Shown here piece by piece: positions 36,216 to 47,999 of a stretch of 64,000 nt of DNA (position 1 is its first letter; each line of letters opens with the position of its first letter). The position numbers were made by a program, and so were the translations under genes. Origin of the DNA: Lathyrus oleraceus (taxonomy: Eukaryota; Streptophyta; Magnoliopsida; Fabales; Fabaceae); contig NC_066585.1 in the NCBI RefSeq assembly GCF_024323335.1, positions 537,789,769 to 537,853,768 on the forward strand. The letters run 5' to 3'. A model generated the notes under the pieces. It made no database searches, was not told the origin of the DNA, and saw nothing but the letters and a program-made list of their open reading frames with translations.

Positions 36216-36284
36216 GCGACTCGACTTGTATGATTTACCTTGGATTTAGTTAATATCTCTAATGGTAACGAATACCCCGCTACA
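36212..36284 (+). mobile_element. 5' LTR tail of the Ogre-like element
   Basis: It matches 52410-52482 almost perfectly and ends in ccccgctaca. The rest of this LTR is missing. Confidence 0.85.
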
Positions 36285-36290
36285 GAAAAG

Positions 36291-36308
36291 TGGCGACTCT
36301 GCTGGGGA
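36291..36308 (+). other. Putative primer binding site of the Ogre-like element
   Basis: tggcgactctgctgggga begins six bases after the LTR end. Ogre elements are known to use a tRNA-Arg primer. I could not verify the tRNA match from memory. Confidence 0.5.
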
Positions 36309-37327
36309 TAAAATAATTTGCCTAGTGGGTTTTGCCTACTTTTCATATTTGTTGTATTGTATTGTATATTTTTTTTTGTGTGACATATTTTTGTGCAATT
36401 TGGGATTATTGTATTGTATGTAATGATTGATTTGCTTGATATTAATTCCTTGTATGCTTGGTGATCTTTGTGAGATGAGTTCTATACCCGGACTCGAGTG
36501 CACTTAGGATAGGAGAATGGCATAGTCTTGTCGACTTGTGTGGAGTTATTCCTTAGCAAGTTGACTTGCAAGCCCATTCACTTGGTGGAGGTCATGTTGG
36601 GATCAATAATGTCACACAAGTAAGTTGTGGTTAGACATTACTCTTTCCAATATAGACCTTAGAAGCCAAGGACCTTAGTTTACCAAACCCATCTTGGCCT
36701 ATTCGTAGGATGTAGTGCGAAAGTCGTTCAAGTGTAAGATTTGATATGATTGCTACGCGATACGACACTCATAAGAGTCTCTCTTGAGAATATTTTTGGA
36801 ATACGATTAGTCATTTCTCCAATAATATCTGAAAGATGGGATGATGACTATGGGAACCTTTTGTAGAACATGTTTGGCAGGTTTAAACCTTAGTACACTC
36901 CCTTTTGGGTGGTTCTTAACCTAAACTCCATGCTCGTGACTTGCAACAAACCCTTGATTCATGGTTGATCCGTTCATGAATCCTTAATATCAATGGAACT
37001 TGGGTGTTGATAAGGTGTAAACCATAATCCACCAAAATAGGTGGTTGATATTAAGGATAACATGATCCATCCCATGACCTTTGTTTGGTGTGCTTTGCTT
37101 GATCCTTGAGTGTGATTGTTGCATTCATGCATTCATGCACTCATTCGCATTCATATCATCATAAAAAAAAATAAAAAAAAATCATATGCACAAACATTGC
37201 ATGCATCATATGCATAAGCAGGTTTTGTTTCCGGTCCCTTGCCCTGTGGTCTAACTCTGTGTCCTTCATTTATTTTGAAGACAAGCTGACTCACCGGTAC
37301 TACACTAGAGCCAACTCTGTAATACTG
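36309..37327 (+). other. Untranslated leader of the Ogre-like element
   Basis: About 1 kb between primer site and gag, with stops in every frame. Ogre elements usually carry an additional ORF here; no trace is recognisable. Confidence 0.55.
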
Positions 37328-39310
37328 ATGGATCATCTAGAACAAGAGAACCGTGAACTGAAGGAGGAAGTGGCCAGATTGACTTCCCTAATGGAGTCAT
37401 TCATGGCTGCCCAGAGCTAGTCTTCTCCGACACCTTCAACTCCTCCCCAGAGGACGGTTATCTCTGAGATTGTCTCCTCAACTTTGCTCGCTGCCAGTAC
37501 GCACTTTGTTCCAACAGCCATGCCAACCGGGTTCCCATGGGGGATGCCTCCCAATTTCATGCCTGAGGGTCTTGTTCCAGCCTTTGCTTCTATGCCGACA
37601 TCTAGCCCGGTCCTTGCTGTTCCTCCTCCTGTCGTGCATACTTTGCCCAGGGTAGACGACACCATCTATCATTCTGAGCCGTCTGAGGGTCCAGATGTTT
37701 ATGAGAAGATGGATGCTATGAACGATCAGTTTCTTGAGCTTCGCAAGGAATTGAAAACTCTCAGAGGGAAGGATCTTTTCGGCAAGTCTGCTGCCGAACT
37801 CTGCTTGGTTCCAAATGTGAAGATCCCTGTGAAATTCCTGGTCCCTGACTTTGAAAAGTACAAAGGAAATACTTGTCCTCTCAGCCACCTGGTCATGTAT
37901 GCCAGGAAGATGTCAACTCAAACCGATAATGACCAACTACTCATCCACTACTTTCAAGACAGTCTGTCCGATGCCGCTTTGCGTTGGTACATGGGTTTAA
38001 ACAGCGCGAACATCCGATCCTTCAATGATCTCGGCGAAGCCTTCGTCAAGCAATACAAGTACAACATGGATATGGCTCCCGATAGAGATCAATTGAGGGC
38101 CATGTCCCAAAAGGATAAAGAAACATTTAAGGAGTACGCCCAGAGGTAGCGAGAGGTGGCAGCACAGATCGTGCCTCCGCTAGAAGAGAAAAAGATGACT
38201 AAGATCTTTTTGAAGACTTTAAGTTCTTTTTATTATGAGAGGATGATTGCTAGCGCTCCTTCTGACTTCACCGAGATGATAAATATGGGGACGCGTCTAG
38301 AAGAAGGGATCCGTGAAGGACGGTTAACCAGAGAAGAAGGATCTTCTGCCAAACGTTATGGGGCGTTTGCAAAGAAGAAAGATGGAGAGGCACATGCTGT
38401 GACCTCCCATGAGAGACCAAGAAGACCCTCTGTGATGAGGAAGACCGAGCGTCCCGCCGGTAACCAGCACCAGGTGGCTCATATAGCACCTATTTTCAGA
38501 GACAATCAACAATATCAGCAACAACAGCTCCGTCTACAACAGCAGGCCTACCAGCCTCGAAACAGTAATCAGACCAATACAAGTTACGAGAGGAAAAGGT
38601 TCACCTTCGATCCTATTCCTATGACGCACGCAGAGTTATATCCCTCTTTGATAGAGAGGAAGCTGATTACTCCGAGAGACCCACCGGCTATACTTGCTAA
38701 CCCCCAATGGTGGTATAAGCCCGAGTTACATTGTGTTTACCATTCTGGTGCTCCCGGCCACGACGTGGAGAATTGTTACCCTTTGAAGACCAAGGTTCAA
38801 GACCTTATGAGGTGTGGAATTCTGTGTTTTGAGGACGTAGGTCCTAATGTGAAGAAGAACCCATTGCCCGAGCATGGGAAATCTGTTAACATTGTCCAGA
38901 GGTGCCCTGGAAAATACAAAGTCAAGTATGTCAGTCATATTCGACAATCTCTGGTCCAGATGCATCGTTTGCTATGTGACTACAGTCATTATGAGCATGA
39001 CCATGATAGATGCCGAGTCTGCTCTGTTAACCGATTGGGTTGTTGCCAGGTGCGCAAGGATGTTCAGGAAATTTTGGACGAAGGAGTCATTGAGATCCTT
39101 CAAAACAGGAGTGTTGATGAAAATGAGCCTGAGGTCAATGTGATCTCCCCAGTGTTCCGGATACCCGAGCCTGTTATCATCAAGTACAATGGTAGCAAGC
39201 AGAAGGCTTCTCCCGCTCTGATCATTAAGCCTGCTAGTCCTATGCCTTACTCTTCTGAAAAAGCAGTTCCCTATCGCTACAACGCCGTAGCAGTAGAGAA
39301 TGGGAAATAA
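37328..39310 (+). pseudogene. Ogre-like gag, interrupted by stops
   Basis: One reading frame from the ATG at 37328 (MDHLEQENRELKEE, coiled-coil-like start) runs to 39310. It is broken by TAG at 37418 and 38147 and ended by TAA at 39308, and the same frame continues into the protease. Recognisable parts are the capsid-like region with 'VKIPVKFLVPDFEKYKG' and 'ALRWYMGLN', and a Gln-rich linker near 38500. A variant zinc knuckle follows (CVYHSGAPGHDVENC, with His replacing the second Cys) near 38735-38780. The stops look like point mutations of a formerly open frame. Confidence 0.8.
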
Positions 39311-40588
39311 GTGTCCTTGCCCTCTTCTTCTGTTGTGAATATTACCGATGTTAGCGGTTTGACCCGTAGTGGCCGTGCGTTTTCAGCGCCACCGAAGCCT
39401 CAAATTAATGCTGATTTTGTTGAACGCCCGATTAGGAATGCTGTGAATTCTCCGAATCCGGCACTTGCTGTTAAGCCCTCATCTGTACTGAAAACTCCTA
39501 CTTCTGTTGGCTCGAGTGGCAATGTGAAAGAAGATTGTGATGAGATGCTGAGGCTCATGAAGAAAAGTGAGTACAATGTCGTAGACCAACTTCTACAAAC
39601 ACCATCCAAAATATTTGTGTTATCCTTACTCTTAAATTCAGAACCACATCGAGAGGCTCTGCAGAAGGTGTTGGATGTGGCATATGTGGATCACGATGTC
39701 ACTTTGGAGCAATTCGATAGCATTGTTGCAAATATTACTGCTTGTAACAACCTGAGCTTTTGTGACTCTGATCTCCCTGAGGAGGGAAGAGACCACAACT
39801 TGGCTTTACACATATCTATGAATTGTAGAGACGACGCCATGTCCAATGTACTGGTGGACACTAGGTCATCATTGAACGTATTGCCAAAGTCCACTCTCTC
39901 AAAGCTATCATATCAAGGATCTCCCATGAGGCAGAGTGGAGTAGTTGTGAAGGCTTTCGATGGGTCTCGCAAAACTGTGATTGGGGAAGTTGAACTCCCA
40001 ATCAAGATCGGACCAAGTGATTTTCAGATTACCTTCCAGGTTATGGACATTCACCCATCGTATAGTTGTCTCTTAGGCAGACCATGGATTCACGAGGCAG
40101 GTGCCGTGACGTCCACCCTACACCAGAAACTGAAATTTGTGAAGAACAAGAAGCTGGTGGTGGTAGGGGGAGAAAGGGCTCTCCTGGTTAGCCATTTGTC
40201 TTCCTTCTCTTATATAGATGCTGAGGTTAAAATTGGAACTCCTTTCCAAGCTTTATCTATTGATGAGCCTATTGAGAAGAGAACTCCTTCATTTGCTTCC
40301 TACAAAGATGCAAAGTTGGCCATTGAGCGTGGTGCAACCACTGGTTTAGGAAAAATGATTGAGTTAGAAGACAACGAGTCCCGGGCTGGAATAGGTTTTT
40401 CTTCTGGTACTTTCAACAAGCAAGGGTTATTCAAGAGTGGAGGTTTTATCCACGCCGGTCAAGATGAGGAGGCTGCTGCCGTTTTAGAAGAAGATACAAA
40501 GGATTCTGGCAATTTCATCATCCCTGGAGGGGTCTGCAACAATTGGGTCGCTGTGGATATTCCAACAGTTGTCCATAAGTCAACGTAA
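39311..40588 (+). pseudogene. Ogre-like protease region
   Basis: A 425-codon open frame in the gag frame. The protease active-site motif reads DTRSS at about 39857 instead of the usual DTGSS, a Gly to Arg change that should inactivate an aspartic protease. Downstream motifs typical of this lineage include KAFDGSRKTVIGEV and YSCLLGRPWIHEAGAV. The frame closes with TAA just before the putative intron, as gag-pro does in Ogre elements. Confidence 0.8.
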
Positions 40589-40849
40589 TAATCACTTTGT
40601 TTGAAAACCCTTCTCCCATGCCAAAAGGAGGAGTGATAACACTGTTGGCAACATAAATACAATGATATTTTCATTCAATAAATTCATGTTAAATGTTTGT
40701 TTTTCCATTTATTTTCCCTTTTCGCTTTTGCATGAAATTGGTGATCACATAAAACCCTAAAAAATAGAATAAAATCAATCTTTTCATCTGCATAATGATT
40801 TGCCTTGTTTGAATTATAAATCTTTTCATATCCAAAAATCATTAAGCAG
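40589..40849 (+). other. Putative Ogre-type intron between protease and RT
   Basis: AT-rich, stop-filled 0.26 kb between the protease frame and RT, starting close to a GTAATA and ending at an AG (taagcagg). Ogre elements are known to splice an intron out at this place. The exact splice sites are a guess. Confidence 0.4.
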
Positions 40850-41648
40850 GTTGTTTTCTAAACCCATTGAACATAATGATCCAACACCATCTCCCATTTT
40901 TGAATTCCCTGTATTTGAGGCAGAGGAAGATGATGTTGAAGAGATTCCTGATGAGATTACCCGTCTACTTGAGCATGAAGAGAAGATCATTCAGCCACAT
41001 CTTGAGAATCTGGAAACAATTAACTTGGGGTCTGAAGATTGTGTGCGAGAGGTAAAGATTGGGGCACTTCTGGAAGAATCTGTTAAGAAGGGGTTGATTA
41101 AGTTGCTACGAGAATATGTTGACATGCCTGGTCTAGATACTGATATTGTGCAACATTTCCTACCTCTAAAGCCTGAGTGCATGCCTGTAAAGCAAAAGCT
41201 CAGAAGAACTCATCATGATATGGCAGTGAAGATCAAAGAAGAAGTTCAGAAGCAAATTGATGCGGGGTTTCTGGTGACTTCTATATATCCTTAATGGGTG
41301 GCCAATATTGTGTCCGTGCCTAAGAAAAATGGAAAAGTCCGAATGTGTGTGGACTATAGAGACTTGAATAAAGCTAGTCCAAAAGATGATTTCCCTCTAC
41401 CACATATTGATATGTTGGTAGATAATACAACAAAATTCAAAGTCTTCTCATTTATGGACGGATTTTCCGGATATAATCAGATCAAAATGGCACCCGAGGA
41501 TATGGAGAAGACAACATTCATCACACCTTGGGGAACATTCTGTTATCGAGTGGTGCCCTTCGGTTTGAAGAACGCCGGAGCCATGTATCAACGAGTTATG
41601 ACTACCTTGTTACATGATATGATGCACAGGGAGATCGAGGTATGTTGA
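40850..41648 (+). pseudogene. Ogre-like reverse transcriptase, N-terminal part
   Basis: An RT linker (EITRLLEHEEKIIQPH) followed by the fingers/palm (VRMCVDYRDLNKASPKDDFP, FMDGFSGYNQIKMAPED). There is an in-frame TAA at 41292, where CAA is expected before WVAN, and a short in-frame loss after EYVD near 41119. A frameshift just before the YVDD catalytic motif puts that motif out of frame and gives a stop at 41646. No thumb, connection or RNase H follows. Confidence 0.8.
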
Positions 41649-41669
41649 CGATATGATCACTAAGTCAAG

Positions 41670-42071
41670 ATGGAGGCTGTACTCCCGGTAGAGGTGGAGA
41701 TCCCATCAATGAGAGTCTCGATGGAAGCCAAGTTGACTGATGCTGAATGGGTTCAAAGTCGTTATGACCAACTGAATTTGATTGAAGAGAAGAGATTGAC
41801 CGCCATGCGCCACGGTCAGTTATATCAGCAAAGGATGAAGAAAGCTTTTGATAAGAAGGTCAAGCCTCGTGTGTTCCGAGAGGGTGACCTTGTGCTCAAG
41901 AAAGTCTTGTCTTTCACGCCCGATTCCAGGGGCAAGTGGACTCCAAACTATGAGGGTCCGTATGTTGTTAAGAGAGCCTTTTCAGGCGGTGCTTTGATAC
42001 TTACAACTATGGATGGGGAGGATTTCACTCGTCCTGTGAATTCAGATGCAGTCAAGAAATACTTCGCCTAA
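41670..42071 (+). pseudogene. Ogre-like integrase C-terminal part
   Basis: 133 codons starting with EAVLPVEVEIPS, then the C-terminal GPY/F-like region (NYEGPYVVKRAFSGGALIL) and a natural end (KKYFA, stop). It abuts the RT fragment at about 41668, so the rest of RT, RNase H and the integrase zinc finger and catalytic core are missing through one large deletion. Confidence 0.8.
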
Positions 42072-45000
42072 AAAATAAAAACTGAATAGCTCGCTAAGTT
42101 GAAAACCCGAAAGGGCGGCTTAGGCAAAAATGAGCGTCTCGGTGGATTGAAAACCCGAAAGGGCGGTCCAGGCAAAAGTTAGAGACATAAAAAATGAATA
42201 TAGGTATCTCGCTAGATTGAGTACCTCATCCTGGGGCAATCTAGGCAAAAATTAGGGATTTGGCAAGTAACTACATCCTGACAAGACTTTGTTCTGCAAC
42301 TGTCGTCCGTCAGAGATCCTTGCTCATTATCAGCCAAAGCTTCAAATACATCGGATTCAGAATTGGTGGAGAAATGGTCATTATGTTCAATGTAGCCCCT
42401 TTTCCAATATATATCACCAATTTCAAATTTGTAAATATCTATGGAGTCTTGCCATTCGCAGACTACCATTCTATCAAATAAATTTAAGCCTTTTATCCAA
42501 TTATTGGCACTCTTATCTGTTTCTATTCAACAAATGTTTTGCATGTTTTGATTAAGAAAATATCATTGTTTTAAACGATCAAATTTTTTATAATTTGTTT
42601 TTAAACAAAGTGAACATTCACAATGACGAAAGGATACTTAGGAGATCCCCAGTGCTCTCCCAAGGGTGGTACGATCCCCAACAGGGTAAGATTTTTGTTC
42701 ATATTCCTGGCATGACTGTATCTCCTCCCTTCAGAACCCCTTGTGGTTTATCCTATCGAGTGGATTGCTTGTTGAGAGTCACCTCTCTTCCCTTCAGCAG
42801 AGTAGCAATCTTTCTTCCTCAGCAGCTTGGATCTCTTTGGGCAAGAGCGGTATTTGGTGGTTGATCCCGATAAATCCATTATCTCCTCGGGTAGATTCCC
42901 CAGTAGAGTTGTTGGTGTGGTGGACCTTGTCTGTGATAACTCTCGTCCCCAGCCGGAATGATTGATGATTCATCCCCTGCAGAGTTCTTTGCTTCCTGGT
43001 ATCTCTGATCCCCAGCAGATTGGATACTCCCCGGTGAACTTGGCTTTCTCTCTTGAGATGTAGTACCGGGTGGTTGGTTCTTGGACCTGGTTGTGTTAAA
43101 TATGTCTGTCTGTCAGCATACATCATACATAAACCACGCATATACATGCATAATTATAAAATTCAGATATTCATGTTGCATTGTTTGCCATACATCGTTG
43201 TTTGTTGTCTCCTGCTATTTGGTGATATACTTCCCCAAGCAGACGTGTGTGTCTGATCTCTCCATATAGAGTCAGCTCCATAAGCAGAAAGCGTCTATCC
43301 TTTCTTCCATATTCCCCACCGGGTCATATCCTCGTGGATGTTGATTGTTTTTGTTCCTTCCCAACACATATACTGGGATGGTTTTCCCCATTGAGTTATA
43401 TCCTCACCGGGACAAGTCTTGATTTGGTGTGCCTATCTAGTTTGATCCTAGATCGGTCTCTTGAGACTCTTTTCCTGTTTCCCCGTGGTAAATGAATAAT
43501 TGCTCAATAATTAGTAATTATTATCCCGACGGAGTCTGTGGTTCTCTACCCTCATACCGGTAGTTGTAAGTCATATTTCTGTGGTCTACTACCCAGTAAC
43601 CGGTAGTTGTAAACCCCGTTTTATCCCCGTGCAGAGTTAAACCTTGATTGTTGTTCATCCTAACCGATGACGGGTACTCTCTTTTGTGGTTCTCTACCCT
43701 CATACCGGTAGATATAATTCCCTCCTTGTTGGTTGTCTTTATACAAAATTCGATATTGACATTCCTTCATTTTTTAGTATACCACCCAGTAACCGGTGAT
43801 ATCTCTCTTGGATAATTGCTCTAATTACGCAATTTATCCCCAGCGGGTCATCTCTCGTCTACCTTGTTGTTGTTAGTAACGTTTGTTCCTCCCCTGAATT
43901 GGTCATCATTATATACCTAGTTACGGTATCCCGATGCCTTTTCTTTTCGGTCGATTTATCCTTTATTAACCTAGTAACCGGTTGTGGATAATCGTCCATG
44001 GGAGTATATTATCTACGTTCTGACGGTAATAGATAGTATATCTCATGCACTCTTTGGTCGAAGCCTTTTATTCTTCCCCAGTTGAGTAAGATTCGTACCC
44101 CCTTTTGGGAGTCGAATGTCCATCCCATAACCGAGTTTGCTTTTTGCCCTCTTTTTGGATGATGAGTGTTTTGGGAATATTCCCCAATTCACGCCTTGAT
44201 TGGTCATCATTATATACCTAGTTTCGGTATCCCGATGCCTTTTCTTTTCGGTCGATTTATCCTTTATTAACCCAGTAACCGGTTGTGGATAATCGTCCAT
44301 GCGAGTATATTATCTACGTTCTGACGGTAATAGATAGTATATCTCATGCACTCTTTGGTCGAAGCTTTTGTTCTTCCCCAATCGAGTAAGATTCGTACCC
44401 CTTTTACGGAGTCGAATATCCATCCTATCATCGAGTTTGCTTTTAGCCCTCTTTTGGATGATGAGTGTTTTGGGAATATTCCTCAATTCACGCCTTGGTT
44501 GGTCACCTATTATATGCCCAGTAACCGGTATCCCTGGTGTTCCTTCCTCTCTGCTCCCTATTATGACTTTTTGTCCCCTATGGAGTCAGATTTTCCTGAG
44601 TTGAGATATACCTTTTTAGGTCTTCCTCAGATGATTTGGTTGATTGATATCTCTCACCCTTATACCGGTCTTAGATATTCATTCTTCCCGAGCATGTTGT
44701 ATCTCACCCTCATACCGGCGATCAGATCACATGTCTCCTTGAGCTTATTACCCAGTAACCGGTAATACCTCGTCCCGCTGCTTCCCCAGGAGTGTCCTTT
44801 TAGACATCCCCAGCGAAGTCCCTTAGTGGATTGTTTTCATCCGGATTTTTATCCGAAGTACCATTGTGGATAGTTTTTGCTGTATTGGCATATTCCCCAA
44901 TACATGCACCTTTGAGTCAGCTCGGGTCTTTCCATTGGATATTTTCCCTTTGGAATTCTGTTCCCCAAGCATTGAGTCGCGACCCGCTCACGCATTTTAT

Positions 45001-45270
45001 TCCCTCTCCTATCCCCATAAGAGTCCCTAGAGTCTCTGTCCCATTGAGTGTATTTCTCATATGGATTGTCAGTTTCTCCGGATGTCTTTTCTTCTTTGTG
45101 GACACATATCTCCACAGAGTTCGTACTATTTGCATACATACATCTGCATCATGAGGTCTCTTAGGGACCAAAATTTGTCTCTTTGTTATTATTTAAGCCC
45201 ATTCTACCTCGTCGAGACGAAGATTTTAACCTTCACTTCTCCGGCTAGAATGACCTTAAATAGGGGCATC
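42072..45270 (+). other. 3' untranslated region of the Ogre-like element
   Basis: No coding signal. It starts with 'gaaaacccgaaagggcgg' repeats (about 42103-42170). It is rich in 'cccagtaaccggt' variants between 43500 and 44770, and ends in a purine-rich aaataggggcatc before the 3' LTR. Long non-coding 3' regions are usual for this lineage. Confidence 0.65.
43901..44502. repeat. 301-bp tandem duplication
   Basis: 'ggtcatcattatatacc' recurs at 43901 and 44202 with the following ~300 bp nearly identical. A third, diverged partial copy begins near 44503. Confidence 0.85.
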
Positions 45271-46509
45271 TGTAAGACCCCAATTTTGACCCTAAGATCC
45301 CTCATGGCATCATAACATTGCATTTGCATAGCCTCAAGGATCATGAACATCTTGGTTCCCTTTACCTTTAGGTGGGACTCCTTGTGATTGGTTTGAGATC
45401 ACCAAGCATGCTTGAATTATACATCATTGTTTCTCTTACTTCTGTTTACTAAAAAAAAAAGAGAGAACAAAAAACGAAAATAAAAAAATAAAAAAATAAA
45501 AAATAAAAATAAAAAAAATAAAAAATAAAATAAAATAAATAAAATAAATAAAAAAAATAAATAAATAAAAAAAATATAACAATTTTTTTTTGGACTTGGG
45601 CCTCTCTCATTTGAGCCCACAGGTCCACAAAAACCAGGTTATAAATTCAGAGTTTCAGTGAAACAAAAGGATTCTATTCCTATTACCCTGGCAGGAAAAA
45701 GAAAGTGAGAGAAGAACTAACAGATTTCAGAGCAACCTCCAGAGAATGAAGGGAACTCATCGACAAAGAACCAATTCCCTCTCATATAAACCCTAAGAGT
45801 GCTTTGCAAACCCAACCGGGCAATTCAATTTCAGAGAAACCTCCAGAGACTGAAGGGAACTCATCGGCAAAGAACTAATTCCCTCTCATATAAACCCTAA
45901 GAGTGCTTTGCAAACCCAACCGGGACTGAAGGGAACTCATCGACAAAGAACCAATTCCCTCTCATATAAACCCTAAGAGTGATTTGCAAACCCAACCGGG
46001 CAATTCAATTTCAGAGCAACCTCCAGAGACTGAAGGGAACTCATCGGCAAAGAACCAATTCCCTCTCATATAAACCCTAAGAGTGCTTTGCAAACCCAAC
46101 CGGGAAATTCAATTTCATTCGATCTCTCCAGTCAGGTTTGCCTTATTCCCATTACTTTATGCTTTAAATTTGAATGCTCTGAATGTATGAGGTATTATGG
46201 GTGAATTTGATACCCTTTTGATGCAAGTGTTTGACAAGAGGTTTAGGCCTCCTACCCTTGGTTGCTTTTTGTGAGCTTTTTGTGAATTTTAATGGCATGA
46301 TTCATATGGTTACATTTTGATTTGGGGGCAACCCTTGATTACCCTATTTTTTTTCTCTAACCTTTTTGTTGAGTTTTTTTTGTGAGGGCTCACATGACTC
46401 TTGCAGAGATGGTTTGCGTGGTTTCCCACTTTATTTGTGGGATACCCCCTGGAGGTTCATTCCGATTACCTGTACTGATCCACTTTCTTTGATGATGTTA
46501 GCTTGGAAG
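45271..46509 (+). mobile_element. 3' LTR of the Ogre-like element, left segment
   Basis: It starts TGTAAGACCCCAATTTTGACC after the purine tract and includes an A-rich low-complexity stretch at 45450-45580. From about 45621 it is duplicated at about 51004 (with fewer internal repeats). It breaks off at 'gcttggaag', where an inverted LTR end begins. Confidence 0.75.
45725..46110 (+). repeat. Four-fold ~95-bp repeat carrying a TATA-like motif
   Basis: Units begin near 45728, 45832, 45924 (partial) and 46012. Each contains 'tcatataaaccctaagagtg' and 'gcaaacccaaccggg'. The parallel LTR segment at 51117-51210 has a single unit. Each unit holds a TATAAA core, so this may be a multiplied LTR promoter. 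Confidence 0.7.
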
Positions 46510-47526
46510 TGTAGCGGTGTATTTGTTACCATTAGAAATATTAACTAGATCCAAGGTAAATCATGCAAAGTCGAGTCGCCACCACATTTCTATTTATCCA
46601 AAGGAAAGGTTAGAAAGCGAACAAAAACCTAAAGTTTTACAAACAAAACTAGTAAAAGAAGGTCAGAGATCTGGGTAAGGGGGTTGGTTATGTCATGGGA
46701 AGGTGTTAGGCACCCACAATATCCTAGGTACTCCTAGGGAACCTCTTTTCACACTTGTTGTATTGTTATTGTTTTTGTGAAAGTTATTTGTGCAAACATG
46801 ATTGAAGAGATGAGAAAAGAATATACAAGTTTATTTACATTTTGTGTTTGGATGGATAAACCCATTGCCTACGTACCCTCTCATGAAAGATAAGGATCAA
46901 AACCCCGTAGTTCGGGTAAAAAATTTCAAAATAATGAGTGGATTGATTTTAAACAAAAGCCTTAAGGTCTTTCGTTATCAAAGGGAGAAAACTCGACCTG
47001 AACCAACAATCCACCATGTGAGGACGACTTCGACATTCTAGTGAGGGGTTAACCCTATAATAAGTATGAAAGTCTTACGATCCAACCACTAAGGATGCAG
47101 TGAGATTTACATCAACCACTGAGATAACTCAAACCTATGGCTAATGCATGAAAATTTGATTAAGAAGTGGAAATAGGACCACAAAAGACATTTGAAGTGA
47201 GTTGAATTAACCAATTGGAAGTATTCACAAAGATGGTCAAAGTTGACTTAAAGTTCAATTCAAAATGAGTATTATGAAAAGAAAGTTTGAAAATCAAAGG
47301 CATAAGGCCTAGGTTTCTAATGTTGAAAACAAGTCAAATGTTTGCACAAAAAGGTTTCTGGTTTGGGTTAAAGATGAAGATATGGATCAAGGTTAAGCAT
47401 GCAAGAGGTGGGGAAAAGGGACAAAGCCACAAACAGGGTTGCTTTCTTGAGATCATATGGATGATCCAAGTAAGTACCTTCCTTTGGAATAAGGCAACAC
47501 AAGGTAAAAACAAATAAGCAAGTCTC

Positions 47527-47740
47527 ATAAGAGAACAACAAAAACTGGAAACAGAATGCCAATCAATGGTCTTACATCCAACTCCGAAAACAAAACAGGA
47601 AACAGAATGCCAATAGATGGTCTTACATCTAACTCCAAACAACAATAGGAAACAGAATTCCAATAGATGGACTTATATCTAACTCCACAAAACAAACAGG
47701 AAACATAATGCCAATAGATGGACTTACATCTAACTCCTCA
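47527..47740. repeat. ~42-47-bp minisatellite in the inverted LTR
   Basis: Four diverged units with 'ggaaacagaatgccaatag' followed by 'atggtcttacatctaactcc'. Their sequences and lengths vary slightly. Confidence 0.8.
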
Positions 47741-47999
47741 AACAAATAAACATCAAATGCAAACATATCAAAAACAATCAAGCAAACAATGCATCACACT
47801 CTATATACAAACAAGAGGCTCAGACAAATGGTTAGGCTTTAGTCAAGAGGGGTCATATCAACCTCGACAAACAAGCCAAAACTGTAGGGGTATGCTGAAG
47901 CTCTTAACCACTAACATTGAGAGTTAGGGTGAAGCGGATGAAAGATGGTAAATGAGGATGAGACCTCATGCTCTTACCCCTGGCCTAGGTGAGCTTATG

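Noticed and set aside
37328..42071. Cellular genes encoded by the 221-425-codon ORFs
   Set aside because: Their motifs (zinc-knuckle variant, protease, RT, integrase C-terminus) and the flanking LTRs show that they belong to a damaged retroelement.
45725..46110. CRISPR-like array of regular repeats
   Set aside because: The units are contiguous tandem repeats without unique spacers, lie in a plant LTR and have no cas genes.
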